Source of the DNA: an uncultured Kangiella sp.
GTDB taxonomy: Bacteria > Pseudomonadota > Gammaproteobacteria > Enterobacterales > Kangiellaceae
Direction: 5' to 3'
Assembly (NCBI GenBank): GCA_947498625.1
Contig: CANMKR010000001.1
Location: forward strand, 798,090 to 862,089
Length of the DNA: 64,000 nt
The notes under the pieces were generated by a model. The model made no database searches. It saw only the letters and a list, made by a program, of their open reading frames with translations, and was not told where the DNA came from. Shown here in pieces: positions 44,965-54,000 of the stretch. Every line of letters begins with the position of its first letter. The first letter of the stretch is position 1. Both the position numbers and the translations under genes were made by a program.

Positions 44965-45781
44965 ATTGCACCGAATTTTTTATGATTCTTGCTTCACCCG
45001 GAATACTAAAATAATCTTTGCCGCTATCATTAAGTCCTGTTGGCACTTTTACCGGCACATGAATACCAATACTTTTTTCAATGTTTAAGATCTTATCAAG
45101 AATCTCATTGCCTTCTTGCGAGAAATAAAACCAATAAGGTGGAAAAGCAAGCTGGGTTATTTTTTCATTCCAAACTGCTTGATGTTTAAGGTAATGGTCT
45201 TTATTTGGATCAGCATCCCCCATATGCATCACAGTGGCGTTATTAGCGGATACTCGATAGACCATATTGTGAATATCAGCCCTAGCTGGCCAACCCGCAT
45301 GAGGGATTCGTACTGCTTCAACTTCAAAGTTTAAAACCTGAAAATTTTTCGCAGGATCTTTGAAAGCAAGATCTAAAGCTATCATTGAATTTTTCAGCTG
45401 TGAAAATTCAGCATGTTTTTTCATCATATCGATAGCTTGTTGAGGTGCGATTAAGGCAACATTAGGATTAGCTGATAAGTATTTTAAAGTGTCTGTATCA
45501 GAAAAATGATCGCCATGAGCATGGCTAACGAAAATAGCATTTACCTGATCGAAAGGCTTTTCCTTAGCAAAAATCTTCTCTCTAATTTCAGAGGGAACTA
45601 AAGAGTAGGTATCGAAATGACTATGAAAGAAAGGATCGAATAAAGCTTTTGAAGCGCCGTATTCAACCAATAATGCTTCGTTACCTAAGTAGGTGACTTT
45701 GTGCGCATTATGTGGGGCTTCATGTGCACTTAGTACAAAAGAAAAAAATAAGAAGTTAGTGATTAATAATATTAGTTTAAT
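44963..45781 (-). CDS. Exported metallo-beta-lactamase-fold hydrolase with ATT start
   Basis: A metallo-hydrolase of the MBL fold: zinc motif VSHAHGDHFSD, further ligands in HAGWP and MHMGDADPN. The usual ATG/GTG/TTG search gives TTG 45670, which cuts off the first strands. The same frame stays open upstream and encodes KLILLITNFLFFSFVLSAHEA, a textbook signal peptide, stopping at a TAG only two codons before ATT 45779-45781. AGG lies seven bases before that ATT. I therefore infer an ATT start and a 272-residue exported protein, the normal length for this group. An undetected sequencing or point change from ATG would give the same product. Confidence 0.72.
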   Translation of the reverse strand: MKLILLITNFLFFSFVLSAHEAPHNAHKVTYLGNEALLVEYGASKALFDPFFHSHFDTYSLVPSEIREKIFAKEKPFDQVNAIFVSHAHGDHFSDTDTLKYLSANPNVALIAPQQAIDMMKKHAEFSQLKNSMIALDLAFKDPAKNFQVLNFEVEAVRIPHAGWPARADIHNMVYRVSANNATVMHMGDADPNKDHYLKHQAVWNEKITQLAFPPYWFYFSQEGNEILDKILNIEKSIGIHVPVKVPTGLNDSGKDYFSIPGEARIIKNSVQ

Positions 45782-45972
45782 AGTTTTACCTAAAGTTTAT
45801 AGCACTTGTACTATAGCTTTAATATCTTGCTTTAATCATCAGTAGTCAAGACTATATCCCACTTAATTTATTGTGATCGGAATTTTTGTATGTCGCTATT
45901 GTATTTCGATGTACTGAGGGAACAAAAGAGCAAATGGAGTTTGGCTGCTATATAGGATAGTTGTTATCCATA

Positions 45973-46006
45973 AAAGATAAAGCCGATATTGTCCGGCTTT
46001 ATCTTT
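45973..46006 (-). terminator. Terminator-like hairpin after the MACPF-like gene
   Basis: AAAGATAAAGCCG and CGGCTTTATCTTT form a 13-bp stem, 19 bases after the stop on the minus strand; T-rich but without an uninterrupted T-run. Confidence 0.65.
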
Positions 46007-46024
46007 ACTTACGAAGTATTAATA

Positions 46025-48139
46025 TTAAGGGACGATAGTAAAAGCTTCGGCCTCAGGACAAACGCCTTCTACATCGATGCTATACCACCAGTCTGCAGTA
46101 GTATCACTGAACCAACCCGAACCAGTTTTTAAAAATACTGAAGTCTTTGCACAGTGCTTTGGACTATTTCTATATTCTCTGCTGCCCCCTCTAGGATTAT
46201 CATAGTAACCGTGAGTATAAAAGAAGCCTTTGCCAATGCCCGGGCCACTGCCACGGTGGATATTAGTAAAACATTGGTTAGAAGGTAAGCAGGTTAAATC
46301 ATTAACTTGCTTAGAACCTTTATGTACATGATGATGATAATCATTTGCAGCAGTAGCAGAATTAAGGCTTTTAACGTTATCTGTTAACCAAGAGTAAAGG
46401 TTTGTGCCAGGGCTAGTATTGGTCAATGAGCCAGTGCTGTAGTTTAACGGATGGCTGCAATTTTGCCATTCTCGTGTGTCTCTACAAGTATCCATAGCGA
46501 TGCTTATCTCTGCTTGTGAAGTGCCACAACTAGTTGGAGTACTTTGTCCATATTCAGTCCAAGGATCGCAACGTTCTTTATGTTGTACACTGATATCGAG
46601 CCACCGTTTCATTTGTGCTAAAGGGCCTTGAGTTCCACGGTAGTCTGCAAAAATTTCAGCATGACTGTATGCATTGTAAACAGTAGGGCGTTGGTAGTTA
46701 GCTGTAGTAAAGTTAATAGCAGCCCAGTTGCTAGGGTTTGTGTCTTGGACAAATTGATTGAATCTCTCGCCGATGTAACTGATATTGGTAGATGAGTCAA
46801 TGCTTGCAGCAAGCCCAGCTGGACCACCAACCTGATCGGCAGTGAAAGATACTTGTAGTCTATCAATAGTTTCTTGCAATGAACTTGATGAACCGCCTGA
46901 ACCAGATACGGAGAAGAAGTCACCTATTTTTAGACCTAACTCAGCTTTTGCGTTTTCTCTTTCTTCATAACTATACTTTTTGCTGTCGAAGGAGAATACC
47001 ATGTACAGGGCCGCACCTTGATGCACATTGCTGATGAATTGATCGCCACAGCGCTCTCTGAAATCCGCTTTAGCTTCATCATCATTAGGAGATAGTACAT
47101 TTGAAACCAGCTCAGGATAAATCGCATCCGTTGGTGTGCGAAGTTTAAAAAATGCAGCTGGACGGACAAACTTTACAACAAATCTAACATGAGTTTCATC
47201 TTTAGCAGATTTAACAAAACGATCTTTTTCTCCTGATAATCCAAGGCTAAAGTCATCGCCAGAAAAGCCAATTTTACCTGAGCCTGATACATTCAATTCT
47301 TGCGCAAGTTGATTGTTATTGTTTATATACGTAACACCAAATTGGGTGGGTAAAATGGGCGCATGCTGGGTTACTTCAAAATCGTTATGCTCTACATTTA
47401 AGCAGGTTTCTTTTAAAGCCCCGCGAATTAAGTCATATCCGTCGCCAAGAAAGAAACGCCCATTATTATCAGTAGTCGCTCCTGTCGTTTGCCCGACATT
47501 CTTAGCCCTTAATCTATCAGACTTAAAGCTAGTTGCCGTACTTTTGTAGTTTGCATTTTTTTGATCAATATTAGTTAAAACGCTACCATATTTGTCATAT
47601 AAATTAGTATCGTTAAACGGTTTAATGATAGAGTTTGAGCCATATCTAAAAGGACTGTCGTGATTGGTATTGTATGCCATCACTCGGTATCTAACTTTGC
47701 TTTGGGTTTTACCTGTTAGTGTCTTTTGATTGCTATAGCCAGAGTAAACTAAAGTCCAAGGACCATTGTTTTTACTTTCATAAAGCTTATATTGCACCGG
47801 ATAGCCGTAGCCGTTACTCCTATCCCAGGATACCTTCATTGAGGTTCCGTTGGTATATGGCAGGTATGTTAAGTTTGATGGCGTACTTGGAGCTCTGTAG
47901 GGTCCACCACCACCACCACCACCGCCGCCCCCATCACAATCATCAATGGGTATTATTTCTAGATTCGAGGGTTGTGCTTCATCGCTACTTAAGATGCAAG
48001 GTTCGATCAGCCTTTGCGAATTCAAAGAACTAGTATCTGATACTAATTCATTTTCATTTTTTTGATTAGCATAAGTAATGCCTGACAACATAATAATCGG
48101 AACTACTGATGCAAGAGTTAAAAGTTTTAAGTGTTTCAT
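46025..48139 (-). CDS. Secreted FnIII/MACPF-like protein, putative pore former
   Basis: A 704-residue protein, not recognised as a named family. Signal peptide 1-24 (GAGGAAA before ATG). Residues 70-79 are ten glycines, 86-172 a fibronectin type III-like domain (MKVSWDRSNGYGYPVQYKLYE). Residues about 230-470 resemble a MACPF/CDC domain: FRERCGDQFISNVHQGAAL (360-378) fits the Y/F-G-T/D-H/Q-F/Y-[IV] signature before a glycine-containing strand, and FFSVSGSGGSSSS is a Gly/Ser-rich turn. The C-terminal 200 residues are rich in cysteine pairs (about eight), likely disulfides. It is divergent from a CadC-like regulator, and a direct-repeat site lies about 95 bases upstream. The fold call is tentative. 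Confidence 0.5.
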   Translation of the reverse strand: MKHLKLLTLASVVPIIMLSGITYANQKNENELVSDTSSLNSQRLIEPCILSSDEAQPSNLEIIPIDDCDGGGGGGGGGGPYRAPSTPSNLTYLPYTNGTSMKVSWDRSNGYGYPVQYKLYESKNNGPWTLVYSGYSNQKTLTGKTQSKVRYRVMAYNTNHDSPFRYGSNSIIKPFNDTNLYDKYGSVLTNIDQKNANYKSTATSFKSDRLRAKNVGQTTGATTDNNGRFFLGDGYDLIRGALKETCLNVEHNDFEVTQHAPILPTQFGVTYINNNNQLAQELNVSGSGKIGFSGDDFSLGLSGEKDRFVKSAKDETHVRFVVKFVRPAAFFKLRTPTDAIYPELVSNVLSPNDDEAKADFRERCGDQFISNVHQGAALYMVFSFDSKKYSYEERENAKAELGLKIGDFFSVSGSGGSSSSLQETIDRLQVSFTADQVGGPAGLAASIDSSTNISYIGERFNQFVQDTNPSNWAAINFTTANYQRPTVYNAYSHAEIFADYRGTQGPLAQMKRWLDISVQHKERCDPWTEYGQSTPTSCGTSQAEISIAMDTCRDTREWQNCSHPLNYSTGSLTNTSPGTNLYSWLTDNVKSLNSATAANDYHHHVHKGSKQVNDLTCLPSNQCFTNIHRGSGPGIGKGFFYTHGYYDNPRGGSREYRNSPKHCAKTSVFLKTGSGWFSDTTADWWYSIDVEGVCPEAEAFTIVP

Positions 48140-48233
48140 AGTTTGCTTTCCTCAGTTTGGTCTAATGACAGAGGTAATCTTTCCATGAACGCACTGAATG
48201 ATGTTAATAGAGCCTCGATTGTTGTTAAACTTT

Positions 48234-48254
48234 AAGTTAATGAAAAGTTAATGC
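48234..48254. promoter_or_regulatory. Direct-repeat operator candidate, MACPF-like promoter
   Basis: Contains AGTTAATG twice, 11 bases apart (about one helical turn), between the MACPF-like gene and the CadC-like regulator. 18 of 21 bases match the site at 51121-51141. OmpR-type winged helices commonly bind such direct repeats. Confidence 0.5.
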
Positions 48255-48349
48255 TTTATAAATTATTGAAAAAAATGAAAAAATTAGCTACAAACAGTTC
48301 ATTTAGTATCATATATAATGGTCGACAATAGGAATCAGTTTAAATATAG

Positions 48350-50437
48350 ATGAGCAATTTAATTACTTTGGGGGCTTGGTTAATTCGAACTAGCGAGAAT
48401 TCTCTTGTTTTAGATGGCAGGTCCTATGCAGTTGAACCATTAGCAATGGATGTACTTATATATTTTGTTAAAAATCCATACAAGGTTATCAGTAGAGATG
48501 AACTGGTTGATAAAGTGTGGCAAGGGCGAGTAGTTGGTGATCATGCTGTTTATCGAGTTATAAACTTGCTTAGGAAGACTCTGAAGCATGACCAAGGGCT
48601 TGAGTACATCAAAACTATTCGTAAAAAAGGCTATCAGCTGAATAAAGAGTTTGTAGACAACATTACTTTTGAACTGACTCAATCAGGTGAAAGTATAGAA
48701 GTTAAAGAAGTAGTTAAGGAAACTAATAAAAATAGGAGTCATTTAGGAATTACACTTTTAATACTGATCGTGTTTATTCTAATAACACTCTTATTAATAA
48801 AACCCTTTACAAACCCCAAAAAAGAAATTGTGCAATATAAAAATTTAAAGCCATTCAGTGTGCTAAATGGCGAAGAGAAAGACCCTGCTTTCTCAAAAGA
48901 TAGTCAATTTGTTGCTTATAGTTATAGAGCTGGAGCAGACGAAGATTATAAAGTTTATATACAACCACAAGTTGGTTCAGCAAAGAAGTTAACTCAAGGT
49001 ATTGGTAATGATGTTTCGCCTTCATGGTCAGAAAATGGAAAAGCTATAGTTTTTGCAAGAATTTCCAATGAAGAATGCAGCATAATTATGGTTATGCTTA
49101 TGAAGTCATATCAAGAATCTAAGTTACTAGATTGTTACGGACATGGGATAGATAACGAAGTGGTATGGGGCCGTGATAATTTTATTTATTATACAAGTTC
49201 CGGATCCAGAACTAAGCCTTATAAAATTTATCGATACTCAATGACCACCGGAAAAAACGAACAATTAACTAATCCAGAAGTTGGGCGCTCTAAAGGTGAT
49301 ATATTTTTTGCATTATCCAACAACAGCCAATTTCTTGCTTATAAAAGAGATTTGGACTGGGGCAATACTGAAATTAGACTACTTGATCTCAAAACCAGAA
49401 AGTCAAACAAGCTTTTTAAACTAAATGGGTGGAAGAAAGGTTTGGCTTGGTCAAAAGATGATCGATACCTTTTTTATATTGATACTGAAGATAGAATTTT
49501 TCAGTATGAAGTTTCTACAGGAAAGCAACATCAAGTATTGACTAGTCAAGTCTCTATCCATGCACTTACCGCCGATCCTAATACAGACAATATCCTAATA
49601 ATGACTGGCGATACTGGCTCTGACATAACAATCAATACTATGGATAATACTAATGAGGAAAGTTTTATTAGCTCTAGCGAAGTCGATGTATATCCAGAGT
49701 TTGCAAACACCAGCATGCAAGTAGCTTTTTTATCGTCAAGAAGTGGTGAAATGCAAATATGGTTAAAATCTAAAGATGGAGAAGAGCAGCAGTTAACAAA
49801 CTTTTCTACTGAGCGCTTCATTCAAAGAATTAGATGGTCACCTAATGATAGGTATATAGCTTCATCAAGTTATAACCGATTATATATCGTTGATGTTCTT
49901 TCCGGGGAAGAAAAAACCATTTGGAGTTTCCAACGCAACTATCGAATAGAAGCCCCAAGCTGGTCAGAAGATGGAGAATATTTATATTTTTCATCGGATA
50001 AAGATGGGGATTGGCAAACCTATAAAGTAAATTTAATTGAACCAAAAGAACCTGAGAAAATGACAACAGAAGGTAGCTATGGCGCGATAGAAGCTAATAA
50101 TAAATTAATTTACTTCAAGTATCATTTTGATGGCTTATGGGTTAAAAACCTGTCAACTAAAAAAGAGTCACAACTCACAGTGGATACTAATATCTTTGCC
50201 TATGATAGTTTATACCCAAGCGATAATGGAGTTTTTTACGTTGCAATTGACTCCGAGAAGGGGAATCGGTTTAAACATATAGAATTCGATTCTGGACGTG
50301 TTCGGGACATGATGCCTATATCAAATCCATTAATAGATGTTTCAGTCTCTTTTAATAACGAATGGGTATTAACTCCCAAAATCTATCGAAACGAGACAGC
50401 TATCAAGCTACTGGAAGTTGAAGATAACCTCCAGTAG
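48350..50437 (+). CDS. CadC/ToxR-type membrane transcription regulator with TolB-like propeller
   Basis: A 695-residue one-component regulator. Residues about 5-98 are an OmpR-type winged helix (PLAMDVLIYFVKNP, ISRDELVDKVWQGRVVGDHAVYRVINLLRKTL, IRKKGYQL); 132-151 are one membrane span; the rest is a periplasmic beta-propeller of WD40-like/PD40 repeats (DPAFSKDSQFVAYS, SPSWSENGKAIVF, LAWSKDDRYLFYI, APSWSEDGEYLYFSSDKDG). The propeller presumably senses an envelope signal while the winged helix binds DNA. It lies between, and divergent or convergent to, two exported-protein units that share an operator-like repeat, so these are its likely targets. Confidence 0.9.
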   Translation: MSNLITLGAWLIRTSENSLVLDGRSYAVEPLAMDVLIYFVKNPYKVISRDELVDKVWQGRVVGDHAVYRVINLLRKTLKHDQGLEYIKTIRKKGYQLNKEFVDNITFELTQSGESIEVKEVVKETNKNRSHLGITLLILIVFILITLLLIKPFTNPKKEIVQYKNLKPFSVLNGEEKDPAFSKDSQFVAYSYRAGADEDYKVYIQPQVGSAKKLTQGIGNDVSPSWSENGKAIVFARISNEECSIIMVMLMKSYQESKLLDCYGHGIDNEVVWGRDNFIYYTSSGSRTKPYKIYRYSMTTGKNEQLTNPEVGRSKGDIFFALSNNSQFLAYKRDLDWGNTEIRLLDLKTRKSNKLFKLNGWKKGLAWSKDDRYLFYIDTEDRIFQYEVSTGKQHQVLTSQVSIHALTADPNTDNILIMTGDTGSDITINTMDNTNEESFISSSEVDVYPEFANTSMQVAFLSSRSGEMQIWLKSKDGEEQQLTNFSTERFIQRIRWSPNDRYIASSSYNRLYIVDVLSGEEKTIWSFQRNYRIEAPSWSEDGEYLYFSSDKDGDWQTYKVNLIEPKEPEKMTTEGSYGAIEANNKLIYFKYHFDGLWVKNLSTKKESQLTVDTNIFAYDSLYPSDNGVFYVAIDSEKGNRFKHIEFDSGRVRDMMPISNPLIDVSVSFNNEWVLTPKIYRNETAIKLLEVEDNLQ

Positions 50438-50444
50438 CGGTTTT

Positions 50445-50627
50445 TTACTCAGAATCTGGCTTTTCGTTTTCTTGTGAGGGACATAATTTCGGGAATAATT
50501 TGCAAAATATACTCGGTTCACGGTCGGGACTGACTTTGAACTTTGTATTTATATTGTTATCAACTGGATACAAAGTATTGGATGAGAGCAATGCAAAAAG
50601 AGTAAGTATTAAGGCTAAGTATTTCAT
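50445..50627 (-). CDS. Small exported protein of unknown function
   Basis: A 60-residue protein with a signal peptide (MKYLALILTLFALLSSN) and a short mature part holding two cysteines (IFCKLFPKLCPSQ). ATG overlaps the stop of the upstream lipoprotein gene by an ATGA, so the two are translationally coupled. No family recognised. The mature part of about 40 residues could be a secreted peptide or a small envelope factor. Confidence 0.6.
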   Translation of the reverse strand: MKYLALILTLFALLSSNTLYPVDNNINTKFKVSPDREPSIFCKLFPKLCPSQENEKPDSE

Positions 50628-51061
50628 GAGGTTTCTCCTTCGAATTTAATATTACATGGTGTTTTTCTATCAAATTTTTCTATGTTGTGCTGAGATACAG
50701 TTGTTAGAGTTTCAAACTGTATGCCATGACTGTTGCTGTAGTTGATTAAGCCAGAAAAATATAAATATTGGTTACTACAGCTTTTAAGGGCATATAAGTG
50801 GTGCTCGCTCAAACCTTCTAAAGAAATAGCTTGTTGCTTGTTAGAGTATAGGGCATCTTTTAAATTTCTATATAGCAATGGAGTCGGTCGGCTTTTAAAA
50901 TAAGCGTAAACTTTTATCACTCTACCATGATAGTTAGATGGAGCTGATATCACTTCTTCAATAGTCATGACTTTATTTTGCTCATGTTGGCAACTTATTA
51001 AAACGAGCATTAATAAAGTGATTACTTTGCTTATCTTGTTCACTTTGTGTTCCGGTACCAT
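50624..51061 (-). CDS. Putative lipoprotein with OB-like domain
   Basis: A 145-residue protein; hydrophobic signal followed by LVLISC, a plausible lipobox. The mature part ISAPSNYHGRVIKVYAYFKSRP looks like the first strands of a small OB-fold ('xxPxxYxGxxVxVxGY' type) but no named family is recognised. First gene of a two-gene minus-strand unit with the small exported protein. A direct-repeat element like that of the MACPF-like gene lies 60-80 bases upstream. Confidence 0.65.
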   Translation of the reverse strand: MVPEHKVNKISKVITLLMLVLISCQHEQNKVMTIEEVISAPSNYHGRVIKVYAYFKSRPTPLLYRNLKDALYSNKQQAISLEGLSEHHLYALKSCSNQYLYFSGLINYSNSHGIQFETLTTVSQHNIEKFDRKTPCNIKFEGETS

Positions 51062-51120
51062 CTATTTACAATTGCCACTGAAATTAGAATAGGCTAATTC
51101 TTAACAAGATTGTTTATGTG

Positions 51121-51141
51121 AACTTAATGAATAGTTAATGA
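51121..51141. promoter_or_regulatory. Direct-repeat operator candidate, small exported operon
   Basis: TTAATGAATAGTTAATG with AC before it; core differs at one base from the site at 48236-48253. It lies 60 bases before the lipoprotein start and 121 before the ABC-F gene. Confidence 0.5.
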
Positions 51142-51261
51142 ATAAATAATTATATAAAAATCAATAAGATAAAGGTTCTTCAAAAGGATCGGGAAATCAT
51201 TAAATATGGTCTTTAATTCAATAGCTCTATATAATGCGACAAATTTCTTTCCTACAACATA

Positions 51262-53184
51262 ATGCTTTTCTTTGAGAATACCTCCTTAAGGCGCGGTAAA
51301 AAGGTGCTGTTCGAACAGGCGTCTTTTATTGTCAATCCGCAAGATAAAGTTGGCGTTACAGGTGCTAATGGAACCGGTAAGTCTTCACTGTTTGCATTGG
51401 TGCGTGATGAACTGGAAGAGGATGAGGGTAATTTTTCAAAGTCTAACGGCATTGTCATTTCCAGCGTTCGACAGGAAACTCCTAGTGTTGCGATTCCTGC
51501 GATTGATTATGTGCTACAGGGAGATGAGGAGTTAATTCAATTACAAAGCCAGTTAGCATCAGCTGAAAGTAGCAATAACGGCGAAGCGATTGGCGAGCTA
51601 CATCAAAAACTAGCCGATATCGATGCCTATACTGCACATTCTCGAGCTGGAGCTTTGATGCATGGTTTAGGCTTCTCGGCCGAGCAAGAAAATCTAGCAG
51701 TGAATAGTTTTTCCGGTGGTTGGCGCATGCGTTTGAATTTAGCGCAGGCGCTTATGTGTCGTTCGGATCTCTTACTGCTGGATGAGCCTACCAACCACTT
51801 GGATCTCGAAGCCGTGATTTGGTTAGAAAAATGGCTCAAGGCTTATCAAGGTGCTGTGATGTTAATTTCGCATGATAGAGATTTTCTTGATCGAGTGGTT
51901 AATCGCATTGCACATATTGAGCAACAGGGCGTCAAACTTTACACCGGTAATTATTCTGATTTCGAAATTCAGCGGGCTGAGCATTTAGCACAACAACAAA
52001 GTCAGTTTGAGCGACAACAAAAAGAAATTGCTCATATGCAATCTTTTGTCACTCGTTTTAAAGCCAAAGCCAGTAAAGCCAAGCAAGCGCAAAGTCGAGT
52101 TAAAGCTTTAGAGCGGATGGAGCTCATTGCTCCTGCTCATGTGGACTCACCTTTTAATTTTGCCTTTCCTGAATTAGGTCATGTGCCTGCGCCATTGTTG
52201 CAATTAAAAACAGCATCTGCAGGTTATTCGTCAGATGATGGCCAAGTGACTATTTTGGATACGATTGGCTTTTCATTAGTGCCTGGCGATCGTATTGGTT
52301 TATTAGGTAAGAATGGTGCTGGTAAATCCACTTTAATCAAATCTTTGGTAGCAGATATACCTTTATTATCTGGTGAAAGAGTAGCAGCCAAAACGATTAA
52401 TATCGGTTATTTCGCGCAACACCAGTTGGATCAACTGCATCCTGAAATGTCGCCGATCCAACACTTACAACGTGATTATCCAGACGCTACTGAACAAGAA
52501 TTGAGAAACTTTTTAGGTGGATTTGACTTTAATGGTGATAAAGCCTTGGAACCTGTAGCGCCATTTTCAGGTGGAGAAAAAGCGCGCTTAGTTTTGGCAC
52601 TACTGGTTTACTCTAAACCCAATGTACTGCTATTGGACGAGCCGACTAACCATTTGGATTTGGAGATGCGCCATGCCATGACGGTAGCATTTCAAAACTT
52701 TGAGGGTGCGATTTTATTGGTGTCACACGATCGCCATATGCTTAAAACGGTTTGCGATGATTTGTACTTGGTGGCTGACGGTACTGTCAGTCAGTTTAAA
52801 GGTGATCTTGATGATTATGCGAAATGGACTCTTGAGCAAGCTAAGCTGTTTGCTGAGACAAGCACGGACGATTTAGTGGATGAGTCCTCTGCTGGCGCGC
52901 TCTCAAAGAAAGAACAAAGAAAGCAAGATGCTGAAAAACGCAAACGCTTGCAGCCTTTGAAAAACAAACTCAAAAAGATCGAAAAACAAATGGAGTCATT
53001 ACAAATAGAAAAGGATGAACTCGATCAGGCTATGGCTGAGCCGAGTTTGTATGAAGAAGCGAATAAAGAAAAAATGCTCACCATAACTCTTCAATCTCAG
53101 TCAGTTAAGGAAGCAATTGAATTGCAAGAAGAGGAGTGGTTCTTGTTGAATGAGGAGCTAGAAACTTTACAAGCGGAGAATTAA
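51262..53184 (+). CDS. yheS: ABC-F protein, YheS type
   Basis: A 640-residue soluble protein with two ABC ATPase domains and no membrane spans; ABC-F proteins act on ribosomes. Domain 1: Walker A GANGTGKSSL, signature SGGWRMRLNLAQAL, Walker B LLLLDEPTNHLDLEA. Domain 2: GKNGAGKSTL, SGGEKARLVLALLV, LLLDEPTNHLDLEM. The linker with KASKAKQAQSRVKALERMELIAPAHVD is nearly identical to E. coli YheS, as is the length. The C-terminal coiled coil (about 550-640) is present. Confidence 0.94.
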   Translation: MLFFENTSLRRGKKVLFEQASFIVNPQDKVGVTGANGTGKSSLFALVRDELEEDEGNFSKSNGIVISSVRQETPSVAIPAIDYVLQGDEELIQLQSQLASAESSNNGEAIGELHQKLADIDAYTAHSRAGALMHGLGFSAEQENLAVNSFSGGWRMRLNLAQALMCRSDLLLLDEPTNHLDLEAVIWLEKWLKAYQGAVMLISHDRDFLDRVVNRIAHIEQQGVKLYTGNYSDFEIQRAEHLAQQQSQFERQQKEIAHMQSFVTRFKAKASKAKQAQSRVKALERMELIAPAHVDSPFNFAFPELGHVPAPLLQLKTASAGYSSDDGQVTILDTIGFSLVPGDRIGLLGKNGAGKSTLIKSLVADIPLLSGERVAAKTINIGYFAQHQLDQLHPEMSPIQHLQRDYPDATEQELRNFLGGFDFNGDKALEPVAPFSGGEKARLVLALLVYSKPNVLLLDEPTNHLDLEMRHAMTVAFQNFEGAILLVSHDRHMLKTVCDDLYLVADGTVSQFKGDLDDYAKWTLEQAKLFAETSTDDLVDESSAGALSKKEQRKQDAEKRKRLQPLKNKLKKIEKQMESLQIEKDELDQAMAEPSLYEEANKEKMLTITLQSQSVKEAIELQEEEWFLLNEELETLQAEN

Positions 53185-53193
53185 GCTGCTTTG

Positions 53194-53931
53194 TTAGCTC
53201 CTTGTTACTAGCTTTAAGATTAACTGGTTGATTTCTTTAGCCCATTCGGTGCAACTTTCTTTATTCGGATGATAGCCATCACCAGCAAATCCTTCAGGGC
53301 GCGGGTCAAAATCAGATGCTAAGTAATGAACATAATCATAGCCCTGACAAAGCTCTTTAGAAAGCTTATCAAAACCTTTGGCTCTTAGCCCAAACAGAAA
53401 CTGCAAAAATTTAGGTAACAAAGGGAAACCACCTAGTGGGGGCATACCGTTGAAAATTATTTGTGCCTTAGGGTATTGAGTATGGATAGATTCAAACAAT
53501 GACTTTAAATTTCTCTGCCATGCACCAGTTCGAGTCAAACTAGTCACGTCATTGACACCGACCGAAGTGATAACGAAGTCTATCTTAGTCTCGGGTAACT
53601 GAGGGAGCAGCTTTTTTACCATTTGACCTGAGTTATAGCCGGTTTTACCCACGAGTTGCCAAGAGACAGATTGATTAAGATTGCTGGATAACAGCTTAGC
53701 GGTTTGACCTATCAAGGTGTTTTCAGTGGTATCGATACCTACGCCACTAATAATTGAGTCGCCAAAACCTAATATACTAATGCCATCTAGGTTAGAGTCG
53801 GCCGACTCTCTCTTTACTTTACCTTGAGGTATGCCTGTAGCTTCTTCAAACCTTGGGGCATTGTTTTTAAGACGAATTCCTTGTGGAATGGCGAACGGCG
53901 TCAAAAGCCAAAATAGAATTCTTTTCAACAT
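53194..53931 (-). CDS. SGNH/GDSL-family hydrolase
   Basis: A 245-residue esterase/lipase-like protein. Block I GFGDSIISGVGID (catalytic serine), block III SVGVNDVTS (oxyanion Asn), block V DGYHPNKESC (Asp/His). The N-terminal 15 residues are hydrophobic and may be an uncleaved signal or membrane anchor. Substrate unknown; similar proteins deacetylate or de-esterify envelope polymers or lipids. Confidence 0.87.
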   Translation of the reverse strand: MLKRILFWLLTPFAIPQGIRLKNNAPRFEEATGIPQGKVKRESADSNLDGISILGFGDSIISGVGIDTTENTLIGQTAKLLSSNLNQSVSWQLVGKTGYNSGQMVKKLLPQLPETKIDFVITSVGVNDVTSLTRTGAWQRNLKSLFESIHTQYPKAQIIFNGMPPLGGFPLLPKFLQFLFGLRAKGFDKLSKELCQGYDYVHYLASDFDPRPEGFAGDGYHPNKESCTEWAKEINQLILKLVTRS

Positions 53932-53955
53932 AAGTGATAACTTTTAGGATTAATT

Positions 53956-54000
53956 AAAGTGATTTTGGTTAAAAGGGTTTTGGCTAAAGGGGTTTTGATT
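53956..54000. repeat. Three 15-bp tandem repeats
   Basis: Consecutive units AAAGTGATTTTGGTT, AAAAGGGTTTTGGCT and AAAGGGGTTTTGATT, spanning the stop of the membrane-protein gene at 53984. Confidence 0.7.

Noticed and set aside
45668-45670. TTG as start of the MBL-fold gene
   Set aside because: It would remove a clear signal peptide and the first strands and has no ribosome site.
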